Part shown: piece after piece, positions 14,091 to 20,251 of the stretch
How positions within the stretch are numbered: position 1 is the stretch's first letter
How the letters are laid out: each line of letters opens with the position of its first letter
IMG/VR virus record: IMGVR_UViG_3300042902_000064
Location: 64,001 to 91,590 of that record
Direction: 5' to 3' (one strand)
From: a virus
DNA length: 27,590 nucleotides
Notes under the pieces: model-generated
Databases searched by the model: none
What the model saw: only the letters and a program-made list of their open reading frames with translations
What the model was told of the DNA's origin: nothing
Position numbers and translations under genes: made by a program

Positions 14091-14168
14091 TGGCTTATAG
14101 CACTCTAGGTGATTGCGTTCCGCTGTTAACGGAAATTGAGGTTGGTTCGAATCCAACTAAGCCAGCCA
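14091..14168 (+). tRNA. tRNA-Asn(GTT)
   Basis: Acceptor TGGCTTA pairs with TAAGCCA, G73, encoded CCA. Anticodon stem TTCCG/CGGAA with loop CTGTTAA gives GTT. T-stem GTTGG/CCAAC. It starts one base after the preceding gene's stop codon. Confidence 0.95.
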
Positions 14169-14174
14169 AATAAC

Positions 14175-14250
14175 CTCTTTATGGTGTAGTCTGGTAACAC
14201 TCGTGCTTTGGGAGCATGTATCTTAGGTTCAAATCCTAATAAAGAGACCA
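14175..14250 (+). tRNA. tRNA-Pro(TGG)
   Basis: Acceptor CTCTTTA pairs with TAAAGAG, A73, encoded CCA. Anticodon stem CGTGC/GCATG with loop TTTGGGA gives TGG. T-arm TTAGG/CCTAA. Confidence 0.94.
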
Positions 14251-14258
14251 ATTAAAAT

Positions 14259-14344
14259 GCTAGTTTCGCATAGTGGACGATCGCAACGGTTTTGTAAGCC
14301 GTTCTCGCAAGGGCACGTAGGTTCGAATCCTACAACTAGCTCCA
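14259..14344 (+). tRNA. tRNA-Thr(TGT), enlarged variable loop
   Basis: Acceptor GCTAGTT pairs with AACTAGC, T73, encoded CCA. Anticodon stem ACGGT/GCCGT with loop TTTGTAA gives TGT. T-stem GTAGG/CCTAC. About 14 bases separate the anticodon stem from the T-stem, more than the usual 4-5 for a threonine tRNA. The D-stem pairing is weak. Confidence 0.86.
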
Positions 14345-14363
14345 AATATGAATGAGGGTATAA

Positions 14364-14846
14364 ATGAATAATTCAACATTAGATGCTTATATTTTCATTA
14401 AGAATGTTTTACTAACAAGTGAGCTTTCTGATGGTAGGAAAATGGCTGAAATAAATAATTTCTTCAATACATATATAAAGTATGTGCCAGATGGTGCTAA
14501 AGACCACTGGCAAACACTAGATGAAACTTTGGCTAGAGGTTGCGGAGATTGCGAAGATTTCGCAATAGCCAAATATACCTTAGCTTTAAAGGTAGGCATA
14601 AAGCCAGAAGATTTGATGCTAGTATATTGCTATCAAGAAGATAAGCAAGCACATCTAGTATTAGTGTGGGACTGTATAATATATGATAATGCTAGAGAAG
14701 GAGGCTTAGAATGTAAGCACTCTAAGCTAGTACCAGTATATGGGTTCAATATAACTAGCAGATTCCTACTAGACAAAGAATGGAATAAAATATCAACAAA
14801 ACATTTCCCACTTAAGAAGTGGGACTCTTTAAACTTAAAGGTATAA
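14364..14846 (+). CDS. Transglutaminase-like cysteine peptidase (BTLCP-type), 160 aa
   Basis: Shows the bacterial transglutaminase-like cysteine proteinase pattern. The nucleophile is Cys63 in GCGDCEDFAIAKY, His97 lies in AHLVLVW and Asp108 in IIYDNA, in the spacing expected for the papain-like triad. In bacteria related enzymes include LapG, a periplasmic protease. This protein has no signal peptide and is shorter, so it should act in the cytoplasm. The target is unknown. A degenerate copy lies just upstream (13562-14089). GAGGGT precedes the ATG. Confidence 0.87.
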   Translation: MNNSTLDAYIFIKNVLLTSELSDGRKMAEINNFFNTYIKYVPDGAKDHWQTLDETLARGCGDCEDFAIAKYTLALKVGIKPEDLMLVYCYQEDKQAHLVLVWDCIIYDNAREGGLECKHSKLVPVYGFNITSRFLLDKEWNKISTKHFPLKKWDSLNLKV

Positions 14847-14851
14847 ATAAT

Positions 14852-15049
14852 ATGGGCATATTCTCTAAAGGCACTCCAGAAACACCTGAAGTAAGTGATT
14901 TAGATTTACAATACCTGGCGGCGGCATCTATTTTAGGTGCGCAAGCAGGAAGTCTACCAACGCAGAAAGCTATAGAAGTAGCTATAAACAAAGCTAGGAT
15001 GCTCTATGAAGCCATGTACTTAACAGAAGAAAGTACTCCAACAGAATAA
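14852..15049 (+). CDS. Hypothetical protein, 65 aa
   Basis: The longest frame begins at 14819 inside the previous gene, but the ATG at 14852 has AAAGGTAT upstream and lies five bases after the previous stop, so it is preferred. The product starts MGIFSKGTPETPEVSD, a flexible N-terminus. A helical, Ala-rich region follows (LQYLAAASILGAQAGS, KAIEVAINKARMLYEAMYL). No motif is recognised. It is the last gene before the tandem promoters of the large ncRNA. Confidence 0.75.
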   Translation: MGIFSKGTPETPEVSDLDLQYLAAASILGAQAGSLPTQKAIEVAINKARMLYEAMYLTEESTPTE

Positions 15050-15054
15050 TTTAC

Positions 15055-15083
15055 TTGAATTAGTAGCCTGATTTCGGTATAAT
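15055..15083 (+). promoter_or_regulatory. Sigma70-like promoter, upstream of tandem pair
   Basis: TTGAAT, a 17-bp spacer, TATAAT followed by AGTT. No protein gene follows, so it feeds the non-coding region beginning near 15174, together with a second promoter 84 bases downstream. Confidence 0.85.
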
Positions 15084-15138
15084 AGTTTTCTGATTTAGAG
15101 AAAAGCAATTTTACTATTTAAGGTTTCAAAATTTTCAC

Positions 15139-15167
15139 TTGAAATTGTCTAACTAATTCTGTATAAT
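15139..15167 (+). promoter_or_regulatory. Sigma70-like promoter of the large ncRNA
   Basis: TTGAAA, a 17-bp spacer, TATAAT followed by AGTTACATAA. The expected start is about 15174, at the 5' edge of about 1.1 kb without protein genes. Confidence 0.87.
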
Positions 15168-15173
15168 AGTTAC

Positions 15174-16213
15174 ATAAGATTGAGAAATCGGAAACGGTTT
15201 CAAAACGCAAGGCAAGCACGTTACGCTTCCAACAAGTTTAGGGTGTTTTAGGTCTCATACGTGCTCCTCGGGGTAATTAACGAGATAAAAACTTAATTTC
15301 TGGTAAAACCCTTCCCAGAAGCCGACAAATATATGGCTTGGCATGAGAACTAGGCGCGAGTTTAGGGAAAGGAGAGAAGCAACAACTCTTCTCCACTGCA
15401 AGGTGGTCAATCCAAGCAAGCCCAACCCGCTTCCGCAAGGAAGTCTTCAGTAATTTCGAGAGCTGGAGAATATTAGAACGTAAAGATAAGAAAAGCATAC
15501 TGGGTAACTCCGAAGTATGAAACTGCTGTGAGAGGCAAGTACTTATACTCAAACTTTATTACTAAAAATGGGGAAAGGTAGGAACATCAGTCCAAGTCTA
15601 ATAAACAAGGGCAGGTTCCAGTTTGATAGGAAATGGGTGGCGTGTGAAATCGTTCAAACATTATCTTGAAAGACAGCTAAGTAACGTAATTGCGTGAAAG
15701 GCAATAGCTGAGTGTATTATATCGTAGTTCAAAAGATTACGGCATTACTGGTTGCGCACTTAGTAGTTGAATATAACTTTGTTGATTAACGGTAAATCAA
15801 TTCCCTCTTAAGGAATCTATGTTGGTTCAAATCCAGCCTATAAATGCAAAGACGTAACCGCTACATATCGTAAATGGTCAAATTCTGGAAACGAAAGTTA
15901 ATCCAGAGCTTAGACACTCGCAAGGTGAATAAGTTTTATACTGAACGCAACGACCTGTCCTTTAGCGGGGATAGCCGAACCAGAAGGTGTAGAGTAGATA
16001 TGTAGGACAGAGCCAGCTGCCCAGCTCTTTAATCAAAGGCGACCATGAGCATCAACTACCGAGAGGAAGTGGACAAGCGACTAACAAATAAGGTTAGCGA
16101 ATGGGTGTTCCGTTAAAGGTGTAATCTCAACCTTAACAAAATATAAGTAAGTAATCTTAGTAAGCATCGGCAAGCCTTATGGGTGAGTTGACTTGATAAC
16201 CTTTTAGATTACT
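15174..16213 (+). ncRNA. Large structured non-coding RNA candidate (about 1.04 kb)
   Basis: No credible gene is present on either strand, yet two promoters point into it. Base pairing is rich: AGCACGT/ACGTGCT (15215-15265), CTTCC-GCAA-GGAAG near 15435, CTGTCCT/AGGACAG (15955-16020), TAAGGTT/AACCTTA near 16100, TCTGG/CCAGA enclosing AAC-GAAA-GTT, and AGTAATCT/AGATTACT closing the 3' part. GNRA loops and a tRNA-like core (15782-15837) fit a large ornate RNA. From memory GOLLD and ROOL RNAs share size and phage/tRNA context, but I cannot match sequence. The 5' and 3' ends are approximate. Positions 16214-16329 hold little beyond a T-rich stretch. Confidence 0.65.
15782..15837 (+). other. tRNA-like core (CTT anticodon loop) without acceptor stem
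   Basis: D-arm TTGAT/ATCAA with GG in the loop, anticodon stem ATTCC/GGAAT with loop CTCTTAA (CTT, lysine-like), a 4-base variable loop, and T-arm GTTGG/CCAGC with loop TTCAAAT. No 7-bp acceptor stem or CCA flanks it. Instead CTTTG (15777-15781) and CAAAG (15847-15851) can pair. It looks like a tRNA body built into the larger RNA. Confidence 0.6.
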
Positions 16214-16329
16214 TTCTTATATTATATAGTAGCAGGCTACAGTTCTTAGAAAATATTCGGTTAATCCTCCAAATACCTCTTTTCTTTGCTGTTGTCTGCT
16301 TTTTTTATCTTCAAAATAAGCAGGCATAA

Positions 16330-16926
16330 ATGGCACGTATAAAAAAATTTACTTGGGACGTTGAGACTGCTGGACTAGACTCTAAAAAAGATTCAATTTT
16401 ACAGTTTGCTGCTATCATAGAAATAAATGATATAGAAGTAGAAAGACTAAATTGGTTTATAGAGCCAGAGGATTGGTCTAAGTGTGCTCCTGAAGCCTTA
16501 GCCATCAACGGAATGGATAAGCATTTTGAGGAAAACCCTGGCAAGTTCATAACTCAAGCGCAGTTTTATAAAGACTTGATAAAAGTGCTAAGTAAGTATA
16601 TAAATAAGTTTGATGCACAAGATAAGTTCTATATGATTGGCTACAATAGCCACGCTTTTGATGCCCAATTCCTGAGAACAGTATTTCTAGCTAATGGAGA
16701 TAACTTCTTTGGCTCTTACTTTTGGAATCCTAATGTTGACGTAATGCTTTTAGCTATGGCGGCATGTATAGGGCAGAGACATAATCTACCAAACTTCAAA
16801 CTGGGAACAGTTGCTAAGAGTTTAGGTATAGTAATTGATGAAGATAGACTACATGATGGTCTTTATGACGTAGAAGTTACTAGAGATATGTTTAATATTT
16901 TAGATAAAGAACTAGGATTAACCTAA
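16330..16926 (+). CDS. DnaQ-like 3'-5' exonuclease (DEDDh), 198 aa
   Basis: All DEDDh exonuclease motifs are visible: DVE in motif I (Asp10, Glu12), IGYNSHAFDAQFL in motif II (Asp111) and HDGLYDVEVT in motif III (His175, Asp180). The fold is that of proofreading subunits and RNase T/exonuclease I relatives, which remove nucleotides from 3' ends using two metal ions. Standing alone, it could trim RNA ends in this tRNA-rich region or degrade DNA; the sequence does not decide. The start has AGCAGG upstream, and CTGCTT/AAGCAG could form a hairpin over that site. Confidence 0.92.
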   Translation: MARIKKFTWDVETAGLDSKKDSILQFAAIIEINDIEVERLNWFIEPEDWSKCAPEALAINGMDKHFEENPGKFITQAQFYKDLIKVLSKYINKFDAQDKFYMIGYNSHAFDAQFLRTVFLANGDNFFGSYFWNPNVDVMLLAMAACIGQRHNLPNFKLGTVAKSLGIVIDEDRLHDGLYDVEVTRDMFNILDKELGLT

Positions 16927-17768
16927 TGAACACATTAGAAGAATTAAACGCTCCAATGCAGGTACCTAGAGATATAGTGCCTGAAACGGGAGAGACCCTT
17001 ACAGATATTCTAACAGAAGATATCACACTAGAGGAAGAAAAGCTTCTAGAAGGCATTAATGAGTTAGATGCTACTGATGCAGGTGCAGGTGTGGCTGTTG
17101 GTAATGAAGGACATACTACTGTAGTAGTAGACTATTTAGCTCCTGAGGCAGAAGTAACTAGCGGGTTTGATACAACAGGTATCTCTCTAGCTTTCGAAAA
17201 CTCCGTAGAAGAATATGGTATAAAACTAGAGAAAGCTAATGAACAGAACAACGAAAGCACAAGAGCTACCCCGCAGAATCCTGAAAATGGAACGCCTACT
17301 TCAGACCCAGAGCCAGAAGTGCAAAACCCTGAAAATCCTGCTAACCCTGAGCCTCCTGTTGAACCTCTTACTGATGATCCTGTAGGGCACAGCAATAATG
17401 GGCATGGAAACAATGAAGATGGGACAGATAGTTCTAATCCAGGAAACTCTAACGGCACAGGAAATGTAGATCATGACGCAGAAAGCGGTGATAGCACAGA
17501 TGATGAGGTTAATGGAGATAGTAGTTCTAGCGATGAGCCTAGCACTCCTAGTGACACCCTTGATATCGGCGATATATTGGATTCTGGAAAACCTATAATC
17601 CAACACCAGGATAATGGTTTTGGTAACGGCGACGATGATGCCCCCGGAAATTCAGAGCAAAACAACAATGCTGAAAACGCTGGTGGAAATCATGACGGTA
17701 CAGTAAATGCTCCAGGTAATAGTAATCATGTACTAGATGTTCCTCAATATCATGTAGATGTAAGTTAA
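16926..17768 (+). CDS. Acidic low-complexity protein, 280 aa
   Basis: Starts within the stop of the exonuclease gene (TAATG). The N-terminal 110 residues are acidic. From about residue 115 the protein is low complexity: NPENP/PEPP repeats, then Gly-Asn-Asp-Ser repeats (GHSNNGHGNNEDG, SSNPGNSNG, PGNSEQNNN). It is almost devoid of Lys, Arg and Cys and surely disordered. Similar Gly-Asn-Asp repeats occur in calcium-binding or extracellular linker regions. No catalytic domain or export signal is seen, so its role is unknown; it could be a scaffold or decoy. Confidence 0.8.
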   Translation: MNTLEELNAPMQVPRDIVPETGETLTDILTEDITLEEEKLLEGINELDATDAGAGVAVGNEGHTTVVVDYLAPEAEVTSGFDTTGISLAFENSVEEYGIKLEKANEQNNESTRATPQNPENGTPTSDPEPEVQNPENPANPEPPVEPLTDDPVGHSNNGHGNNEDGTDSSNPGNSNGTGNVDHDAESGDSTDDEVNGDSSSSDEPSTPSDTLDIGDILDSGKPIIQHQDNGFGNGDDDAPGNSEQNNNAENAGGNHDGTVNAPGNSNHVLDVPQYHVDVS

Positions 17769-17771
17769 ATA

Positions 17772-17850
17772 ATGCCTCTCTATCCCAATCGGTAGAGGAA
17801 CAGTCCTTAGAAGTCTGCAAGTCTCGGTTCGAATCCGAGGAGGGGTACCA
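17772..17850 (+). tRNA. Atypical tRNA, anticodon TAG (Leu?)
   Basis: Acceptor ATGCCTC pairs with GAGGGGT (one G-G mismatch), A73, encoded CCA. The T-arm CTCGG/CCGAG is perfect. The best anticodon loop is CTTAGAA, giving TAG (reads CUA), on a stem CAGTC/GTCTG with one T-T mismatch. The variable loop is only five bases, whereas leucine tRNAs normally have a long arm. The amino acid is uncertain. Confidence 0.72.
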
Positions 17851-17867
17851 AATTAAAGGCGTACAGT

Positions 17868-18011
17868 ATGGCAATTATGAAAGCTAATGAATTACTAAGC
17901 ACAGAATCGGAGGCTGTTAAGGCAGCGCATCTTATAAAAGAAGCCCTAGATAAGCTTAGGGAAGAGGATTTAATAAAGCTGTTAAGAGGCTTGGAGAATA
18001 AATGTTTTTAG
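17868..18011 (+). CDS. Hypothetical small helical protein, 47 aa
   Basis: ATG at 17868, TAG at 18009-18011. The product (MAIMKANELLSTESEAVKA...) is a charged amphipathic helix over most of its length (AAHLIKEALDKLREEDLIKLLRGLENK). The ribosome site is weak (AAAGG 11 bases upstream). The stop overlaps the start of the next small gene, whose strong GGAGAATAA site lies inside this one. The overlap and composition support a real gene. Function unknown. Confidence 0.6.
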   Translation: MAIMKANELLSTESEAVKAAHLIKEALDKLREEDLIKLLRGLENKCF

Positions 18012-18142
18012 AAATAGTAGCACGAATGGGTTTAGCAGATGCTATTTACTCAAAAGGTAAGAGAGTGCCTAAGTGGACTACCGAAGAGGAAACTAAGGCT
18101 TATATATTGGGGTTTGACTACGGTAAAAATCAGATTAAATGA
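18002..18142 (+). CDS. Hypothetical small protein, 46 aa
   Basis: ATG at 18002 with an ideal GGAGAATAA ribosome site, TGA at 18140-18142 overlapping the next ATG (ATGA). The product MFLEIVARMGLADAIYSKGK... has a short hydrophobic helix, then a basic segment and ends AYILGFDYGKNQIK. There are no cysteines or known motifs. Strong coupling to the nuclease gene downstream suggests co-expression. Confidence 0.68.
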   Translation: MFLEIVARMGLADAIYSKGKRVPKWTTEEETKAYILGFDYGKNQIK

Positions 18143-18813
18143 AACACTGGGACAATGAAGAAGTAGACCTATTAAGGGCTTTCATAAATTCTGGGATGTC
18201 CTATGAAGAAATAGCACTAGAGTTAGATAGGAGCTGGAACTCTGTAAGAGATAAGTGCAGAAGGGAAGGAACTACATCGAATGTGCAAACTACATTATTA
18301 GGCACTACTGCTAAGTATAAACAAGCCTTGGCAAAAGTAAACCCATACCTAGAGGTACTTGAGGAATACACCAACAGTCTAACAGCTATAGATCACAAAT
18401 GCCTAAACTGTGGGCTTATATCAAAAAGCCTACCTAAAAGTAAACTTAGAGGTCTTGGGTGTGTTGGTTGCTGCAATAGAAATAACGGGTCAGGCATAAG
18501 AGGAACCAAAGGTATATTTTATGTAGTATATTTTCCTAAGCTGTATTTATATAAGTTTGGTATTACCGCAAGGTCTGTGAAAGAAAGAATGAAAGGTCTT
18601 GGTAAGCAGAATAAATACACCTTAATCCTGGAACTGTCCAACAAATCCACAACAAGTATAGAAAGCCTAGAAAAAGAAGTGAAACTAAGCCTCGCTGAAC
18701 AGCTCTGTAATACCGGTAATTTAGTAGACGGGAACACAGAAACATTTAAAACAAATAATATATCAACTATAGTTGAAGATATTAACATGTTGGCTAAGAA
18801 ATTATTGATTTGA
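18139..18813 (+). CDS. Predicted GIY-YIG nuclease with HTH and zinc ribbon, 224 aa
   Basis: Three parts are visible. Residues 1-45 look like a SANT/HTH DNA-binding helix set (WDNEEVDLLRAFINSG, SYEEIALELDRSWNSVRDKCRR). Residues 86-112 hold two CxxC pairs (Cys88/91, Cys108/111), a zinc ribbon. From residue 125, GIFYVVYF and YKFGITARSVKERMKGL match the GIY-YIG strand-helix core, with a later glutamate (SIESLEKEV) as probable metal ligand. It is probably a free-standing homing or site-specific endonuclease. Canonical GIY and YIG residues are modified, so activity is not certain. Confidence 0.75.
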   Translation: MKHWDNEEVDLLRAFINSGMSYEEIALELDRSWNSVRDKCRREGTTSNVQTTLLGTTAKYKQALAKVNPYLEVLEEYTNSLTAIDHKCLNCGLISKSLPKSKLRGLGCVGCCNRNNGSGIRGTKGIFYVVYFPKLYLYKFGITARSVKERMKGLGKQNKYTLILELSNKSTTSIESLEKEVKLSLAEQLCNTGNLVDGNTETFKTNNISTIVEDINMLAKKLLI

Positions 18814-18838
18814 TTTCCTTTATCTAAACAAGTATAAT
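18810..18838 (+). promoter_or_regulatory. Sigma70-like promoter (rightward)
   Basis: TTGATT, a 17-bp spacer, TATAAT followed by AGTTACATAA. A second TTGATT lies five bases upstream at a poor distance. It leads the 69-aa gene. Confidence 0.88.
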
Positions 18839-18869
18839 AGTTACATAAATTAGAGAAAAAGGAAAGATA

Positions 18870-19079
18870 ATGAAAATTACTGAATATTACTCAAGAGTTG
18901 AAGCATACTCTAAAAACAAAGACATACGCATAGGGCAAGCCCTTTTCAATGTTTTAGTTGCGGCTCACCCAAAACTAGCAGAAGCAGTACGCGCATCAGC
19001 ACTAGACCCTTTCCATGCTAATTCTTGGGAAGACCGCCGAGTTATTGCTTTTATAGATTTCATAGAAGATAACTGGTAA
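18870..19079 (+). CDS. Hypothetical protein, 69 aa
   Basis: First and only gene behind the promoter at 18810-18838, with an AAAAAGGAAAG ribosome site. The product is helical and soluble (MKITEYYSRVEAYSKNKD, IGQALFNVLVAAHPKLAEAVRAS) and ends in an acidic aromatic tail (AFIDFIEDNW). I do not recognise a family. Its dedicated promoter suggests a separately timed, strongly made product. Confidence 0.78.
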   Translation: MKITEYYSRVEAYSKNKDIRIGQALFNVLVAAHPKLAEAVRASALDPFHANSWEDRRVIAFIDFIEDNW

Positions 19080-19084
19080 TTTAC

Positions 19085-19113
19085 TTGATTTAATCTGCTA
19101 AACAAAGTATAAT
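19085..19113 (+). promoter_or_regulatory. Sigma70-like promoter (rightward)
   Basis: TTGATT, a 17-bp spacer, TATAAT followed by AGTTACTTAA. Its spacer and flanks are nearly identical to those at 19476 and 25085 (shared GCTAAACAAAG ahead of the -10). Confidence 0.9.
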
Positions 19114-19138
19114 AGTTACTTAAATTGGAGAAAATAAA

Positions 19139-19474
19139 ATGAGCGATTATGTGCCAGATAACTTTGTTATCCTAAAGCTAGTAAACAAGGGTGAAGTAAT
19201 ATATAAAGTATTAGCTGGCTGGTTCGGCGGTTTTGCAGGATCTAATAGTTGGAGAATTAACTCTGGCATTACTAAGTTCGAGAAAGAAGATGATGTTTAT
19301 TTCTTTCACGGGCATACAGGGTCTACTTATATCTGCCATGAAACCAAAGAAAGAATGTCTATGCTAATGAGCAGTACTTTAGCTTCTTTCGTGGAGCAGG
19401 CAAAAGACGTGGCAGGTGTTTCTGTAGAGGTAATAACATTAGAAGATTTTGTTAAAGAGTTCGATAATAATTGA
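19139..19474 (+). CDS. Hypothetical protein, 111 aa
   Basis: Behind its own promoter, with GGAGAAAATAAA ahead of the ATG. Residues 10-60 look beta-rich with aromatic turns (FVILKLVNKGEVIYKVLAGWFGGFAG, NSWRINSGI, VYFFHGHTGSTYIC), and the second half is helical. The GWFGGF and HGHTGS segments are striking and may be conserved, but I cannot name the family. No membrane segment or export signal is clear. Confidence 0.8.
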   Translation: MSDYVPDNFVILKLVNKGEVIYKVLAGWFGGFAGSNSWRINSGITKFEKEDDVYFFHGHTGSTYICHETKERMSMLMSSTLASFVEQAKDVAGVSVEVITLEDFVKEFDNN

Positions 19475-19475
19475 T

Positions 19476-19504
19476 TTGATTTAAGTTGCTAAACAAAGTA
19501 TAAT
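19476..19504 (+). promoter_or_regulatory. Sigma70-like promoter into the second ncRNA region
   Basis: TTGATT, a 17-bp spacer, TATAAT followed by AGTTACTTAAG. It sits at the end of the 111-aa gene and points into about 900 bases without a convincing protein gene but with tRNAs. Confidence 0.88.
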
Positions 19505-19510
19505 AGTTAC

Positions 19511-20010
19511 TTAAGATTGAGAAAAAGAATAAAACAATGAATTATATAGAATGGGCGACGAAGGCGAAGATCAACACTTCTAGCTCAAAAGAAAGAAGTC
19601 GAGTGGAATATGTGAAACTACCTTTGACGACTCTAAACCTATCATAAATAGTTCCCGTGTGGATTGCGTCACCCGTCCCATAATGGTGGTAATGATTGCC
19701 CACCAACTCTAGCGAGTATGAAGAAATGGCGTCTTAGTAGCCTCATAAGCTGAATATCGGTGGGTTCGAATCCTACACTCGCTACCATTTATTTGCTGGA
19801 ACAAAAGCCAAAAAGTAGAGATACTCGCCTCAATGAGAGGTTTAAGAAAGAGCAGTTCTGGGAAGGTAAAGCAGGCACGATAGGTTCTGCTAAAGACCTC
19901 TACCTAGTAGGGGCAATGACATAATATATGGGATCTCCCAAGCGTACGTACTGCAGTGCAAGAAGCTAAGAACCTGAATAACTACAGCTGGACTCGTAGT
20001 ACATATACTA
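19511..20010 (+). ncRNA. Structured non-coding region around tRNA-Met
   Basis: Transcribed from 19476-19504. Before the tRNA, GGTGG/CCACC forms a hairpin (about 19685-19705). After it, CCTC-AATGA-GAGG forms another (about 19830). A 36-codon frame (19537-19647, MNYIEWATKAKINTSSS...) has only a weak ribosome site, so I do not call it a gene. Together with the helix-closed element at 20012-20170 it may be one RNA of about 660 bases with a tRNA embedded. Confidence 0.5.
19711..19787 (+). tRNA. tRNA with CAT anticodon (Met or Ile2), copy 1
   Basis: Acceptor AGCGAGT pairs with ACTCGCT, A73, encoded CCA. D-stem AAGA/TCTT, anticodon stem TAGC/GCTG with loop CTCATAA, T-stem GTGGG/CCTAC. The A1-U72 pair argues against initiator tRNA. 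It is embedded in the non-coding region 19511-20170. Confidence 0.85.
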
Positions 20011-20011
20011 A

Positions 20012-20170
20012 AAGTTAGTTTATAAAAACCTATGTAAATAAAGTACATTAAAACGTACCTTCGGTACGAAGTTTATCCTACCGCGTTGCAACGCGTACTG
20101 TACACCAAGAGCCATGTGCATATGTAGTCTCAAGGTAAAACGTAGGTGTTAGGTTTTTATAAGTTAATTT
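20012..20170 (+). ncRNA. Helix-closed ncRNA element next to tRNA-Ala
   Basis: Positions 20020-20032 and 20150-20162 form a perfect 13-bp helix (TTATAAAAACCTA with TAGGTTTTTATAA). It extends outward by eight more pairs, three of them G-U, to about 21 bp. Inside are CGTACC/GGTACG, the 14-base palindrome CGCGTTGCAACGCG and GTACA/TGTAC as a second closing stem. The element ends three bases before tRNA-Ala. Function unknown. Confidence 0.68.
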
Positions 20171-20173
20171 AAC

Positions 20174-20245
20174 GGGGACTCCAGACGGGCTGGACTCTGC
20201 ACTTGCAATGCGGAAGGATCGGATCGTTACCGATAGCCTCCACCA
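20174..20245 (+). tRNA. tRNA-Ala(TGC), short D-arm
   Basis: Acceptor GGGGACT pairs with AGCCTCC (one A-C mismatch, one G-U), A73, encoded CCA. Anticodon stem CTGCA/TGCGG with loop CTTGCAA gives TGC. T-stem ATCGG/CCGAT. D-stem CCAG/CTGG has a loop of only five bases, making the gene 72 bases long. Confidence 0.85.
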
Positions 20246-20251
20246 TATTAA

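Noticed and set aside
15277-15552. A 91-codon minus-strand frame inside the large ncRNA
   Set aside because: No ribosome site, wrong strand for the island, and serine/leucine-rich residues typical of a chance frame.
15174-16213. Group I or II intron or RNase P RNA
   Set aside because: I could not find the conserved group I core segments, a group II domain V or the RNase P conserved regions; no split gene flanks it.
16288-16300. A 13-base complement to the tmRNA acceptor piece
   Set aside because: Matches of this length are expected by chance in a window this size.
19537-19647. A 36-codon frame as a leader peptide
   Set aside because: Weak ribosome site and no family likeness; kept only as a note within the non-coding block.
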